From Echinarachnius parma (Eukaryota > Echinodermata > Echinoidea > Clypeasteroida > Echinarachniidae): a DNA stretch of 64,000 nt. The stretch lies in assembly GCA_037951105.1 (NCBI GenBank), contig JBAMJV010002966.1:61001-125000 (forward strand). Reading direction: 5' to 3'. The translations under genes were made by a program, and so were the position numbers. Under the pieces are notes generated by a model. The model searched no databases. It had not been told where the DNA came from and saw nothing but the letters and a program-made list of their open reading frames with translations. Each line of letters starts with the position of its first letter. The first letter of the stretch is position 1. Shown here piece after piece: positions 1 to 11,819 of the stretch.

Positions 1-1690
1 GCGGAATGCTTCCTGCCAAGCTCTTTGCCTTTATCTGGCAGGGGATGTTGGAGGCTCAAGTAATTTTGAGACTCCTAGTCCTGTCAGGCCTATTGGGTAT
101 TTCCTGCTGGGTGTTTATTGTGTGTGTCTTATGACGAGGTATATGCCATTTTGGGTGTTTTAGAGGAGATGCTAGGCCGTATGCTGATTTGGCGTGTTTA
201 TGGGGTTTGTTATTGTGACCCCAACTATGATTGCTAGGGCTCTTTTGTGGTTATATACATGTACCTGTTGTCCACTCCTTGGATTGTACTAGGTATGATG
301 CAAGGCTGTTTCATGTATGTTGTCTTCATCTGTTTCTCCAGGCCTTGCCCCTTGATGTGTATCCTAGTGTACGTCTGTCTTAAGTTAGTTTTGTGCTTGT
401 CCGGCAGTCTGCCTTTCCCCTGCAGGGATAACTGCTCTTTCGGGTTTGTTAATGTGCAGGGGTAGATGGGCAGGGTGTGCCTTAAGTTTCCTCTTGGTTT
501 TCAGAGGTGGTTTGGATATGAGGTTTCGTGTTCCGTCGCCGAACTCGTTGCTTCTTTTCTTTCGTTGGCCCTCTTGGCAGTCCCAATTGTGTTGGGTCTT
601 CTGTCATTGTCTATTCCGCAAGGCTTCTTGAGCCTTATCCCGTCTCTATATGTCCGTATGGTCATTTTGGGGCAGGTTGCTGGCAGGGCTCTGTCCTGGG
701 GGGCAATGTCCCTGGCTGTCAGTTTTGCTATGCTCGTCCTAGGGATAGCTTTTGGCGGGGCCTATGCATCGGTGTGTGCGACCCTGTGGAAGGTTTTTTT
801 TATCCCCTCTGGTTGTGTTGTGGGGTTAGTTTTTGCCTGGGTTCCGAGTTCATGAGGGCGTTCCTTCCTCGTTAACCTGGGACTTCCTTCAGGTGTACGG
901 CACTTTATGTGTTGCTGTTCCCAGCAGTGGCCATCCTTGTGGTCTTTGGTCAGTTGTTACCTGTTGCATGGCTTAGTCGATGTCCCATTCTGGGAGGCAG
1001 TTCTGGGGCTGTGAGGCTTTGTCCATAGTCGTTCAGGCTTTGATGTAGAGCTCTTGCTTATGCAGAGCTAGACTGTCCGATATTTTTTGTTGGGTTGTGA
1101 AGGCTATTGGTGCAGCAGGCGGTGCGGCAGTCGTTGATGTTCTGGTTCCTGACCGGGATGCCAGAGGGATTTTGTTGTCATAGGCTCATTTCGTCGGCTA
1201 CCATCGAGGGCTTTCAGGCAGGTGCCTCCTGGTTCGCTTCCAGCTCCTTGTTCGTTGCTTCCGCCGTGCGGTTGTGGCTCCCAGACCTTCCTTTGCTGGG
1301 GCCGCCTTGGGCGTGTCTTCTAGCTGGGATCACTTTCCCCCCACCTGGTGAGTGGTGCTGGTCAGCATTTATGCATTTGTGATAAAGGGGTAGGTATTTA
1401 TCCTGAAATGGATTAGATGACTCCATGGATGTCATTATCCATGAGGGATTAATACCTACCCCTTTAGCTCCCTCCCTCCTCCCCTCTCAGTGGTCAGGCG
1501 CTGGGAAGAGGAAGTTACTAGTGACCTTAGGTCAGGTGAGCTATGGTGGTGTATAGGGTTCAGTAATTTTATATTTTTTGTTTCTTTTCCAGCGGTTTTT
1601 CTAGCCAGGCTAGGGATGAATGCATTTGTGATGAAGGGGTAGGTATTAATCCCTCATGGATGATGACATCCATGGAGTCATCTAGTTCAT
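1..1690 (+). mobile_element. DIRS-like retroelement relic (3' end)
   Basis: The stretch is G/T-rich on the plus strand, unlike the AT-rich DNA after 1690. It holds no intact gene. Around 1200-1300 one frame reads GASWFASSSLFV, which resembles the C-terminal tyrosine-recombinase motif (A-G/S-W-x-S-S-x-x-F) of DIRS-type elements. It is followed by a split arrangement of direct and inverted repeats at 1371-1684, the kind of terminus DIRS elements have instead of LTRs. No RT or RNase H motif is legible and many stops are present, so this would be a decayed copy. An unrelated G/T-rich repeat remains possible. Confidence 0.35.
1371..1684. repeat. Split direct and inverted repeats at the end of the DIRS-like relic
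   Basis: A 28-30 bp direct repeat (atgcatttgtgat, then aaggggtaggtatt) occurs at 1371-1400 and 1620-1649. The segment 1634-1684 is also present as its reverse complement at 1414-1464, with about one mismatch in 51 bases. The short copy at 1381-1400 and the inverted copy at 1445-1465 face each other and form a foldback. Such combined direct and inverted repeats are the hallmark of DIRS-type termini. Confidence 0.7.
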
Positions 1691-1720
1691 TGTAACCTTC
1701 CATTTGTCAGAGAATGTATG

Positions 1721-2252
1721 TAAACTGGGTTCCAAAATAAACTTATCACTTCTTCAGCGCAACACACATTAAAATCCAAAGCATAAACATAATACATAAT
1801 TGAGCATAGATAAGCTATGATATTCCTCAGCAAGCACATCTAAACAAAATTATGTTTGATTTAGTCAACAAAGAATAAAATCGCAAGAGGTAATTTTTCA
1901 AAAATCACAGAAACTGCTCACCTTCCGGGCACGGAGCTCGGTACGGACAATAGCCAGTCTGGTGGTTACATAACCCGCCTCTGATGTTGAATGAATAGCT
2001 ATTGAAAGTTCTGAATAGACCGCCTTTCGTGGAGGTTCGCAGCGAGCAGTTTCTGTGATTTTTGTAAAATGACCTGTAGCGATTCCATCGCATTTTTCTC
2101 TTTTTTGTCAAAAGCAACCTTTCAATTGTTCAGATATGCTTCATAAGGAGAATGATAGCTTATCTGTGTCTAACAATGATTCAATTTGATGATATGGATT
2201 TTAGTGAGCGTCGCTCTGAAGAAGTGATAAGTTTCTTTTGGAGCCCAGTTTA
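1721..2252. mobile_element. Foldback/MITE, 532 bp
   Basis: The ends are inverted repeats: taaactgggttcc at 1721 matches the complement of the sequence ending at 2252, continuing through the gataagtt / aacttatc region for about 60 bp. A second internal pair, aaaatcacagaaactgctca near 1901-1920 and gagcagtttctgtgatttt at 2045-2063, shows that the arms pair along most of the length. No coding capacity is seen. The superfamily is unknown. Confidence 0.7.
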
Positions 2253-2721
2253 TTTTAACTTTTCTTACTACAACAGTTATCTTCATAATAAACACCATCA
2301 AAGAAATGACAAAGACTTAACTGCAGAAATGATTCTGGGCAATGTCAAAGGTTATTATTACAGAGTATGAGACAAATTAAATACCAAAAAAAAAATGAAA
2401 AATTTCATAGCAAGTGTGACAGACGGGACAAGAATTTGGTTGATCTTTGTCACCCTTAAATTTCCCCAAAATACAGTGGATAAGGAACTGCTGCATATCT
2501 TTTCCTATTAAGGTTCACTGTCAAATGGCTTCATGGGATATAACTTTATTTGCAAACAGTCAAATTGCTGAAAAATTATCAGTGTTAAAGTTAAGCATGA
2601 ATTTCAGCAATTTTATAATCCTTTCAAAGTCACAATTTTTAGCATCAAATACGAAATATCTGAAAATTCACGTTTTGTCCCATAAACTGTCAGTTATGAC
2701 CGTTTGATAACTAATACTGGA
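2253..2721. other. Unassigned AT-rich stretch
   Basis: No gene, known repeat end or structured motif was recognised here apart from an A9 run near 2385. Confidence 0.4.
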
Positions 2722-2729
2722 CCCAAGAG

Positions 2730-3827
2730 CAAGGGCGTCGATTTCTTCTCGCGATTTGGGGGAGATGATTCGTCATTTTGACCATCTTCGGCGAGCGAGC
2801 GAAGCGACTAACTAAACTAAACTAAACTGAAACTAACCCAACAGCATGGACAAGATTGTATGACCGGAGTGGGGGGGGGGGGGGGGGGGGGGGGGGTGTA
2901 TAGGCCTAGGGGGCACAAACTTTCAGCTTGAGCTGTTTAGAAATTTGAAGATTATTGCAAACACACTGATGGAACCCTGAATGGAATAAACAGAGGGCGC
3001 CCAGGGGGCGGAGCCCCCGAAAGCTTTTGGTTTCTTATATACAGAACTGAAGATGTTGTCCAAATTAAAAAAGGAAACATAGTTAGAATGAGTAAATAGT
3101 TATATATAGAGTGAGCTAAATTTGTGTGAGCATAGCGAGAGTTCCTGAATAAATTTGTTATTCGTGTACAGGGGACCGGGTCAAATGAATATAATGGGGG
3201 CCAGGGGGCGCAGCCCCTGGGAGCTTTCGGGTTTTGCATTGCAAAACGTAATTTAAGATGTTGTCCAGATTAAAACAAATATAGTTAGATATTATATGTT
3301 AGTCTATAATAGTTAGCTTGATTTTATTGCGCATAGCGAGAGTTCCTGAATAAGATTATTAATGTACATGTAATGGGGACAGGGTCAAATGACTATAATG
3401 GGGGTCCAGGGGGAAGCTTTTGATTTTTGCTATACAGAACTCAAGATGTTCTAAAGATTCTTATAGAGATTTGTATACAGGAAGCTAAATTTGAGTCAGC
3501 ATAGCGAGAGTTCCTGTACGTATACAGGGGACCGGGTCAAATCACTATAACGGTGGTCCAGGGGGCATAGCCCCCGGAAGATTTTGGATTTTAACACTCT
3601 CAAGATGTGGTTTAAATTGTATTAACCTTCATATATTTCATGATTGGTGGCAATGTCCCTTTATTTTAATGTTTCAATATATATTTGAATCCAAAATATT
3701 AGGGGGAATAATAATACAGGCCACCCCCACCTCAAATTTGTTTTTTTAATTTATTATTATTTTTTTTTTTTGGGGGGGGGGGATATATCCCCCATGCCTC
3801 CCCCCTCCCCCATGATCGACGCCCATA
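2730..3827. mobile_element. hAT-like non-autonomous element with internal tandem repeats, 1.1 kb
   Basis: The 8-bp direct repeat cccaagag flanks it at 2722-2729 and 3828-3835. The 13-bp termini are caagggcgtcgat and the complement of atcgacgcccata, so both ends carry gggcgtcgat. An 8-bp target duplication with C/T-A starts is typical of hAT elements. The interior has a long G run (about 2869-2895) and, from about 2990 to 3600, four diverged tandem units of 150-205 bp. Each unit holds a G/C palindrome (such as ccagggggcggagccccc), then acagaact.aagatgtt, and then gcatagcgagagttcctg. No transposase is present. Confidence 0.75.
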
Positions 3828-3835
3828 CCCAAGAG

Positions 3836-4500
3836 GCTAAAAGCCTAAAATGATTTTGAAATGTGGCCCATTGTAGACATTTTCATGGAATTACCACAAG
3901 TTATTACAATCATAGTATGTCAGTACTGGAGTATGTATAGTGTATTACTGCCAGATGACTGAATAGGCCTACTGATAAAGAGTTAAGTACTATAAAGGCA
4001 TGCTACTACACATTTTAACAAAATGATTAAAAAATATTGTTGTGTATATTATGTAATGGTCGTCTGCGTTCTGCAAAATTTACATTTTGCTTGATGTTTT
4101 TTTTCTTTGTTGAACGATCAACAAACTCTCTATGGTCCGTATACCCAAACAGTATGACACGAGAAACTGAAGACATGATTGTTGAATGACTGGCCGAGTA
4201 TACCGTACTGTACTTACACACGTACACACCGCGGTACACACATGCATTTTACTGTACCGCTTAGTCTATTCAGCTCAGGCTTTCGTAAATTAATTCACGT
4301 TCTGGCCGTAATACTTGACCGTGTCTTACGCCGTGTTCCAAAATATAAAACGACTAATCTCAACGTCTAGTTAGGCATATAATAATTGTTGAGGCGATGT
4401 TATGATCATTTTCCAGAATGCCACTCAAGTGAGCAAGGTACGCTAGAACAACGGGTTTGTTTTTGCTTGCGCTTGGTAATTTTATGAACTATAAATAAAC
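3836..4500. other. Unassigned AT-rich stretch
   Basis: No gene or repeat end was recognised. Short unsupported reading frames occur on both strands only. Confidence 0.4.
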
Positions 4501-4660
4501 GTGGAAAAACGGATAAAATGCCGGTCTCGTTGCCGGTCTCGGCCCGATTTTCGCCTGAGTCACGAGTCACCATTGGTTGAGTCCGAGTCCGAGTCCCGAG
4601 AAAAAACGGACTCGAGACCGGTCTCGAGTCCGAGTCCGGACTCGAGTCCTACAGCACTGG
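4501..4660. repeat. gactcgagtcc-type palindromic low-complexity DNA
   Basis: Repeated gagtccgagtcc, ggtctcg and ggactcgagac words form overlapping short palindromes. An open frame runs through it (to 4830) but its composition is that of the repeat, so I do not call a gene. A related ggtctcg-rich sequence lies inside the hAT-like element at 29290-29844. Confidence 0.5.
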
Positions 4661-5226
4661 ATTTCGGTGTAGGCGAACAGTCCAGGGACGTGCACCAGCC
4701 AGGTTTTGAAGAACGAACCTTCACAGACTATTACAATACTGCATGGTTTGAAAATTACACCAACTCCAACGAATCCTATTCAAACAAAATAGTATGCCAA
4801 TATGATTTCGATATTTACACAAGTAACTAATTCATGCAAAGGATGTGATTGAATGTTTTTTTAGCATGCATGAACACATTTAGGCTTGAAATATCTTTTT
4901 CGTGAAGTTATAGACATAAAACTAATAAAAACAACAACCAACGGTTAATTTTGCATTTACGTGTATTCACCCAGTGAGGAAGTTCGTACACGGATTACAC
5001 GAAGTACTACAACGTTATGCGTGACCCCTACGTGACCCGCGCTAGCTACGTGACCCGCACACACATAATAATAGCATGACCGAATATTAAACAAAATAAC
5101 CAAACCTCGCTTAAACTGACTACATGTAATTACATATTCTTCATTTTTGAGATTTTTTCCGTGACATACCTTTACAAATGTCGGCTTCACAACACCTTTA
5201 TAAGAATAAGTACATTGTTGTTGTAA

Positions 5227-5748
5227 TATAGGTTTTCTCATTCATTTTAACGCTTTTGTCATTCAATTTCATTAATTTGTCATTCAATTCGTCCCGAGGA
5301 ACCACCAGAGCGGAAATCCCAACTTTAATTTCGTGTTTCGTCGATCAATTTCCTCAAAGATCACACAATTTAGTCATTAGTCACACATTTTCGTCAATTG
5401 CAAATCAAATTCGTCGGTCACAGTTGCTGAACACATACAAGCGAAAGCAATTTCGTCAATTGGCAACCAATTTCGTCAAAACTCTATTCAAATTCGTCGC
5501 ATGATATAGCCTTATATACCTGTTTGTGTCATGACTATGTAGATGGTATAGGTGTTAGATTGGTATGTATGTGTGTGCATGTATGTATGTGAGTGTGTGT
5601 GTGTGTGTGTGTGTGTACATAGTATTTAATATTGTTTAATATTATTTCTACCGTATATTTGCGCTCTGGTGGTTCCTCGGGACGAATTTGAATGACAAAT
5701 TAATGAAATTGAATGACGATAGTGTTAAAATGAATGGGAAAACCTATA
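5227..5748. mobile_element. TATAGG-family MITE copy 1, 522 bp
   Basis: The terminal inverted repeats are about 95 bp (5227-5322 and 5664-5748): tataggttttctcattcatt at the left faces its complement at the right. The arms contain recurring tttcgtc / gacgaaa words about every 15-30 bp. A (GT)n run lies at 5591-5616. There is no coding region. Copies 2-4 of the same family lie at 5788, 19600 and 21307. Confidence 0.8.
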
Positions 5749-5787
5749 TTATGCTAAAGCAGTTAAACTCTTTTATTGACCGATAAA

Positions 5788-6121
5788 TATAGGTTTTCCC
5801 ATCCATTTTCAAACAATCGTCATTCAATTTCGATAATTGTTAACTTCAATTTTCTCCCGAGAAATCCTGAACGTGCAATTGTTATATACAATTTAGTCAT
5901 TCATCGTTAAAATTGGTCAATGACCAATCAACTTTAAAATGTGGTCATTCGATTTCGTCATTGTGCAATGAAATTCGTCTCACATGGCGATTAAGTGGGC
6001 AATGTTATTTTCGAATTCATCAATGTTCAATCGATTTCAAGAATTTCCCATTCAAATTCGTCCCTTAGTATAGATGCATTGTGAAAATGCAACATTTTAC
6101 CGTGCAATTCAAACTTGAAAC

Positions 6122-6181
<60 letters not shown>

Positions 6182-6625
6182 AAGCGCTGGTAGTTATCAT
6201 GGCTGAAAATGTTGATAACTTATATGAAAGACATTAATTACAACCAACCCATGACAATACATGTATATCTCGCAACAATCAGCCATAGTGTGATGATTAA
6301 CAATATATTTTATACCAAAACTCAATAGCAATCACAGCTTGCTAATGTGAGACGAATTTAAACAACAAAGAACGAAATCGATCGCACAATGACGAAATTG
6401 ATCATCACTTTCTGCCACACAGTCTGCGATTGGACGAAATCGAATTACTTTTGACTAAAATGTATATGACAAACACGAACTTGATTGGGAACAAACGAAA
6501 TTGGGTGCTGAAAGACGAAATTGAACATGACAAACTGAAAGCACACACATTTCCGAGACGAAATTGAAGTTAACAATTATCGAAATTGAATGACGATTGT
6601 TTGAAAATGGATGGGAAAACCTATA
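5788..6625. mobile_element. TATAGG-family MITE copy 2, 838 bp
   Basis: The TIR is about 85-90 bp (tataggttttcccatccatt at 5788 and its complement ending at 6625). The left arm carries aatttcgtc-type words and the right arm the complementary gacgaaatt words, at least ten in total. The centre contains a pure GATT tetranucleotide run at 6122-6181. It lies only 40 bp from copy 1. No gene is present. Confidence 0.85.
6122..6181. repeat. (GATT)n microsatellite
   Basis: Fifteen uninterrupted GATT units. Confidence 0.95.
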
Positions 6626-6694
6626 GTTCGATGGAGGGACGCATTCGTTTTTTATCCGTAGAATCCAAATTACAGGGCTGTTCGATCTGCCTTT

Positions 6695-6774
6695 TGTTCG
6701 CGTGTGTTACCCATCCCCATCCGTCAACAGGAAACTGTTCAGACGTTTTGTAATAGAGGGACAGTCCCTTTAAA
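6695..6774 (-). mobile_element. MITE end, TTTAAAGGGACTGTCCC family
   Basis: On the minus strand the terminal sequence tttaaagggactgtccc is followed by cgtctgaacagtttcc and ttgacggatgggg. The same sequence recurs on the plus strand at about 39397-39475. Only one end is visible here. Confidence 0.5.
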
Positions 6775-6825
6775 TAACAATCAACACAGTATGTTGACAT
6801 AGACATGTTGGTGTTATTGAGATAG

Positions 6826-7616
6826 CAATGGTTTCCTTCTTTTCCCGGAATCGTTTCAACAGTGCACTGACTAAAAGATTACAGAAGTTTGGGTTTGGTG
6901 TGCGAAAGATGAGGCACATGTGGATGATGTGGGTGGCAGTTTGCTCAGGTTAGCGACACGTGCATGACGGGGAAGGTCTATTAAGCTCACAGCGCTGCAT
7001 GTTGGCGTTAAAGACAAATAATAGTACTGGGAAACGCCCACACACAACAAATGGAAAATATGGTTTCATCACCTACCACGTGAAAGAATATATCATAATT
7101 TAGATGTTCATGTACATAGTTTGACAAAAACCGCTTTGAAATTGAGTAATTGAGCATGTATAGTTAAACAAATAAAACAAACATTGTTAAATTCCGATTA
7201 ACCGCATGCGAATTCGCGTATATGCTACGTGCAAAAGACCATGCAGTATACAGGCTTGTCAATATCTCCAGCTCAGCGCTAGCGGGGCGGACAGGTGCGA
7301 ACGGACAGTGTATTTATAGCCAAATTTCAGCGGTGGCCATTGGATTTCTTCCGAGATTTCTGCATTTAACGATACCAAGGTTCGGATTTTCCCACACAAG
7401 TCTGTTTTTATAATAAGTATTCAACAAAATTGATCAATTCGTTGGGCCAATATTGATGTTTTCGGTAACTTTCCCAATACTGTTATTTGCTTTACCTTCT
7501 GTAAGGAGCCTGATTAGGATGGCCCTCGCAGCTTTGTGTTGGGGGTCAGTGTGAAATGGGGAGAGGGGGGGGGGGGGGGTGCTCCTTCCATGCGCTGAAG
7601 GTGTTTTATATCCCAT
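6826..7616. other. Unassigned stretch
   Basis: No gene was recognised. A G15 run lies near 7566-7580. Short open frames here have no recognisable protein features. Confidence 0.4.
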
Positions 7617-7809
7617 TTTGCAGGGTTGTTGTACGGCGGATGACGGGTCTGCGGGAACGCAGGCGTTGGACATCGATTTGAGCGTTCTGCGTGGTGTGGT
7701 GTCGTGAATGGGATGTTTGGGGTCTTGTAGGGCCTTGTTCGCTAGTTGCTAGTTGTATGGTGTTCCCAGCGGACGGCCGGAGGTGCAATGCCGGTGAGCA
7801 CAGGCAGGT
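7617..7809 (-). pseudogene. LINE reverse-transcriptase C-terminal relic
   Basis: Read on the minus strand, the sequence encodes GIAPPAVRW, then an in-frame stop, then after a frame change AQIDVQRLRSRRPVI. This matches the common C-terminal signature of several non-LTR retrotransposon polyproteins (GIAPPxIRR ... DPRHPL ... RLKSRRSF). The fragment is about 60 codons long and broken by a stop and a frameshift, so it is a dead 5'-truncated copy. The assignment rests on the motif pattern only; the clade is not certain. Confidence 0.5.
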
Positions 7810-8065
7810 GATCAGTTGGCGTAGGGAAATGTTATACATATTATAAGAAGAAAAAATGCCAGGCATGACATAACAACTATAGAGATGAAAGTGGTGTTGA
7901 ACATGTTGAACAAATCTCAATCATAATGATACTGATGACAAAATAGGATGCCTCAGACTTGCTTAAAGCCAAATAACAGAATTGCGAAAATTACCGAAAG
8001 TATCTTTCTTGGCCAAAGTAAATTGTACAGTATTGTTGAAATAGTATTGCCATAGTGTATATACA

Positions 8066-8212
8066 GCATTATATCCTACATGAATGAAATCCTGTTCAGT
8101 GATTGGTCTACATAGCGTCATGTGACCAAACATAGTAATGCCCATGGAGAAAAATGTGCTATGCGTGACGTCATTCATGGAATAGTAAATGCTATTCCAT
8201 GAATGACGTCAT
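8066..8212. repeat. 147-bp hairpin module, copy 1
   Basis: This module is identical to 14568-14714 except for four bases, all inside the terminal hairpin. The hairpin has 20-bp perfect arms (8166-8185 and 8192-8211) around the loop taaatg. The flanking sequence differs completely from that of the second copy, so the module moves or duplicates as a unit. Confidence 0.85.
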
Positions 8213-9785
8213 AGACGCCGGGTGATCATATTGAGCCCATAGAGATGCGTGTTATAAAAACTTCCCCGCGAGCAGAGGTCTTGTTTTAGCTTGCGAAAGA
8301 TGCTCGACGAGATTTCTCAAAGAGTTATTTAAAAAGAAATACAGCATATTTTCACCCGTGAATATCAATAAGTTCCAAAGAATATTCTAGAGATGCATTT
8401 CATGTATAACGTAGCGGTATTCGAATTTAAAAATTACGACAATGGTCACATTGTGCATCGTTGTCCTTCTGTGGTCGTGACACTAATTTGTCATTAGAAA
8501 ATTGGCCGCGGTGTGCACTACATGTACACTAGCTGTATGTGTAATGTACGAATAACTAGTTTCTCCATACAATTACACGTGTGTAGTAATCAAGGATATT
8601 TAAATATATTAAGCGTATTTGTACAATAAGCGTATTGTACAGCTATACGCTTATATAATAAGGATCGTTTACCTTATCGCGCGCTATTCACTTTTCTACA
8701 GGATAAGCGTGTCCATGGGGAAATAAGCGTATTGCGCAGAGACAATTTATGTAAATTAGACAAACGTTCAACATTAACATAGAAACAACAACAACAAAGA
8801 AAACGCGCACACCTCTGACCCATGGACCTAGATATACGTAGATTCATAATACCACAACTGATGATGCAGCCGGTTTGAAAGCAAATTTCAGATTTTTAAA
8901 TTTGTGCTACACAAAATGAAATTTTAATTTAACAGACGGAAGTATAATTTATATTCAACAATATTGTATGTTAAATTTTGATACTAGTGCATTAGTTGCG
9001 CCAGTACAAGTTGGCCATTTTGAAAATTTATTTCGTATCTATTTCTTCCTACAATTCTGTGGTGTGGTCTGCTGAACGTCATATCTCCGGGCACCCGGGT
9101 TGTGTATAATAATCGATACTGCTGGCGATTTTGGGGTTGGTTTGTTTATTCAGTACAGTCAATGCATTGGCGCGCGCGGGAAAATTGTCTGCAAGTGTAA
9201 AACATGTAGGCCTAATAATTGGTAGCATTACCGGTATGCTATAACTTTTGCCATTATCATTACAGGCTCATGTTTAAGTGTTTGTATTACTAAAGTAGTT
9301 TGTTTATTTTGTGTGAATACAGTCAGCTATTTTGATAATTCACTTATCACTTTATGATACAGTAATTCATCGTTTCGCTGCTTGTTTCCCATACCAAGCG
9401 GCATGATCATTTCCTTCCATTTTACAGGTCTCTCAATTTACTCATGGCGTATTTAAATAGTCAGCCAAGTTCAATTATTTGAAGTGATGTTGCAAAAAGT
9501 GTTATTCCTCCTTCCAAATTCATAAATTTCCGATATGATTTGGTAACTATATAGCGTTACTGACAATTATTTACGTGCAAACTTATACTTGTGGGCATAG
9601 ACGTGCGATTTTGTTTTAATTGTTTGTTTTCATGCTATTGTACATGTGTTTGTTGCAGTGGTGTGTTGATCATACATTTAATCTGAATATCATTCTTTTA
9701 AACTTGGGCGATAGCTGTTGTTCGCCAAGGTCCTGATATAACATCTTAAAATACAAATACAATGCAATACTGTACAGTATTACGT
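8213..9785. other. Gene-free AT-rich stretch
   Basis: No coding region was recognised. Between 8605 and 8760 the word aataagcgtattg recurs (about 8611, 8627, 8731, with an inverted match near 8645). The remainder shows nothing assignable. Confidence 0.45.
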
Positions 9786-9789
9786 TCGA

Positions 9790-9841
9790 AGGCACACACA
9801 TACACGCACACACGCACACGTACACACACACGCACACAAAC
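9790..9841. repeat. (AC)n-rich microsatellite
   Basis: Interrupted CA/CG dinucleotide tract. Confidence 0.8.
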
Positions 9842-9939
9842 GCCTATATCGCTTTCTTTGTACATTAAAATGATGATGCAGTTTTGGTCAAACAGAACTG
9901 TATAGTGTTTTAAACTTACGGTATATCATTAAACAAAAC

Positions 9940-11400
9940 TTATACTTTATTTATCAATGATACTTGCATTGTAGAAAAGCTCATACAAACAGCTAAGTGA
10001 AAAGCCTGTTATCATTCAAAAGCAGCCTTTCAACCCTTTTCATGAACAATAGTGCTTGTGTATTCTGTAATTTAAAACAATCATTCAATTATGAGATCAT
10101 CAACAACTATTGAATAACCTCTTGGTTATTCGTGCGGGTGTTATATAATTTGTATTGGTCAAATAATCAAATGAATGGGGGCCCACATGTTTATTCCAAT
10201 CAGATTGACAGCTGGTTCTCAACAAATTTTGATCCAATAATTTTGTTTTATCTCTAAAATCACGTGCTCTTCCAAGAATTACACTTAGTTTTTCATATTC
10301 TCACAAATTCATTATTTCTTGAAGCGCCAAATCCAAAACTTACTATAAACACAAACGACATTCGGATTTTGAGTCTATTATTATAAACACACAATTATAT
10401 CATATCTGGCACCACTTTTGGTATTCAAATCGCCAAACCCTTGTCTCGAATAGGATATGGCAAATTGACAATTATTTGTGCTTAAAGGGTGAGTTTTGGT
10501 AAAGAGAGTACAGTTTTAGTCGATTTTAGTAAGCAAAACATGCACCATTACATTACAATCCAATAGTTATTACTCCACCATGCTAAAAAGTAATAAAATA
10601 TTTTTTCAAATTACATGTACTAAGTAAAAAGCCTGTTTTCATTCCAAAAGAGCAATTCAAACTCAAAAGGGCGCTTTCTAAACACTCATCGGTTTCAACC
10701 ATTCAAAACAAAATATCGTGCATGTGATGTTTTGTTGAAATAGTGATTAGATAGACTAATAGTAATAGAGATAATCACCGACCATCTCAAAACCTATTTT
10801 GTAAATTTTTGAAAAGAGAAAGCATTTTTTAAATATTTTTTTTTACGGCTAGTTGGTTCAAAATTGTTGAATAATTTTGGGGCCCCACATTTATTACAAA
10901 TGTTTATGGATATTTCAGCCATTTCTCAACTATCCCTTTAATCCTATTGATATTGTTATTATAGGATGAATGGGTGAATGAGTAAATAAATGGGTATACG
11001 GCATTGGAGTAATGCTCCAATAATAAATGCTGCCACATTCTGTTTGAGACCCACTTGTTAACAAAGGGTAGGTACTAGCTCAGCCATGAAGCAAACGATT
11101 GTTTCAAAACTCATTTCAGAGAGAAGGTAATTAGCTAATCCACTGATACAAACAGGTCTTAAATAAATGAGAATTAGGAGGCTCGAAAACTTTCCAAACT
11201 TTTTGTGAGGAGCTAATTTTAAAAAAAAATTAGTAAATTTCCAGAAAATATACCTGTAAGTATTTATTTTGTTGTTCTTAAATAATCATATACATTTAAT
11301 GGGATCCCACGTTTATCCTGATCAGATATATTTATTGAAATTTCAGCTGTTTCTGACCCGATTTTGATTTAATGAGGAGTATTTTGTTAGAACTTAAGAA
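9940..11400. mobile_element. Degenerate MITE copies, TTTTGGTAAAGAGAGTACAG family
   Basis: The clearest copy spans about 10484-10950. It shares gagttttggtaaagagagta, aagtaaaaagcctgtt, aaacactcat.ggtttcaacc and catgtgatgttttgttgaaa with elements at 21771-22312 (reverse complement), 25540-25835 and 62317-62874. Weaker pieces (ggggcccacatgtttatt and similar) lie at 9940-10260 and 11120-11390. None is coding. Confidence 0.65.
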
Positions 11401-11819
11401 GAACCATTTGTCACAAATCCCTTTCAAGATCAAGTCATCTTAAATATTGCACTTACACACTTCTCAACAACATGATTGACAAAAACCACAACTAATACAC
11501 CGAAGAAGGGTTCCCCTCTGCTTTTTAAGGACTTGGGACCTTCAAATCCGAAGAATAAAATATTTGCAAATGTATACTTAATGATCAATGACTATTTCGG
11601 GGTATGATCTAAAAGTACACATTTATAATTTACATACTTATTCTTCGGATTTGGCAGCATTAGAACCATTTTCAAAACGAACGGCTAGAAGGTTACAATG
11701 ACACAAACAACTGAAAAATTGATGGCATCTAATTGTTTAATGTCTTTCATTCGTCAACAGACTTAGACTAAGAATCTGAGTTAACCTGGCGCCGTGCAAA
11801 GCACACCCACTGATTTACA

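Noticed and set aside
247-875. Overlapping hydrophobic Cys/Phe/Val-rich open frames near the start
   Set aside because: They come from G/T-rich composition with few stops; several frames are open at once and none shows a conserved domain or signal.
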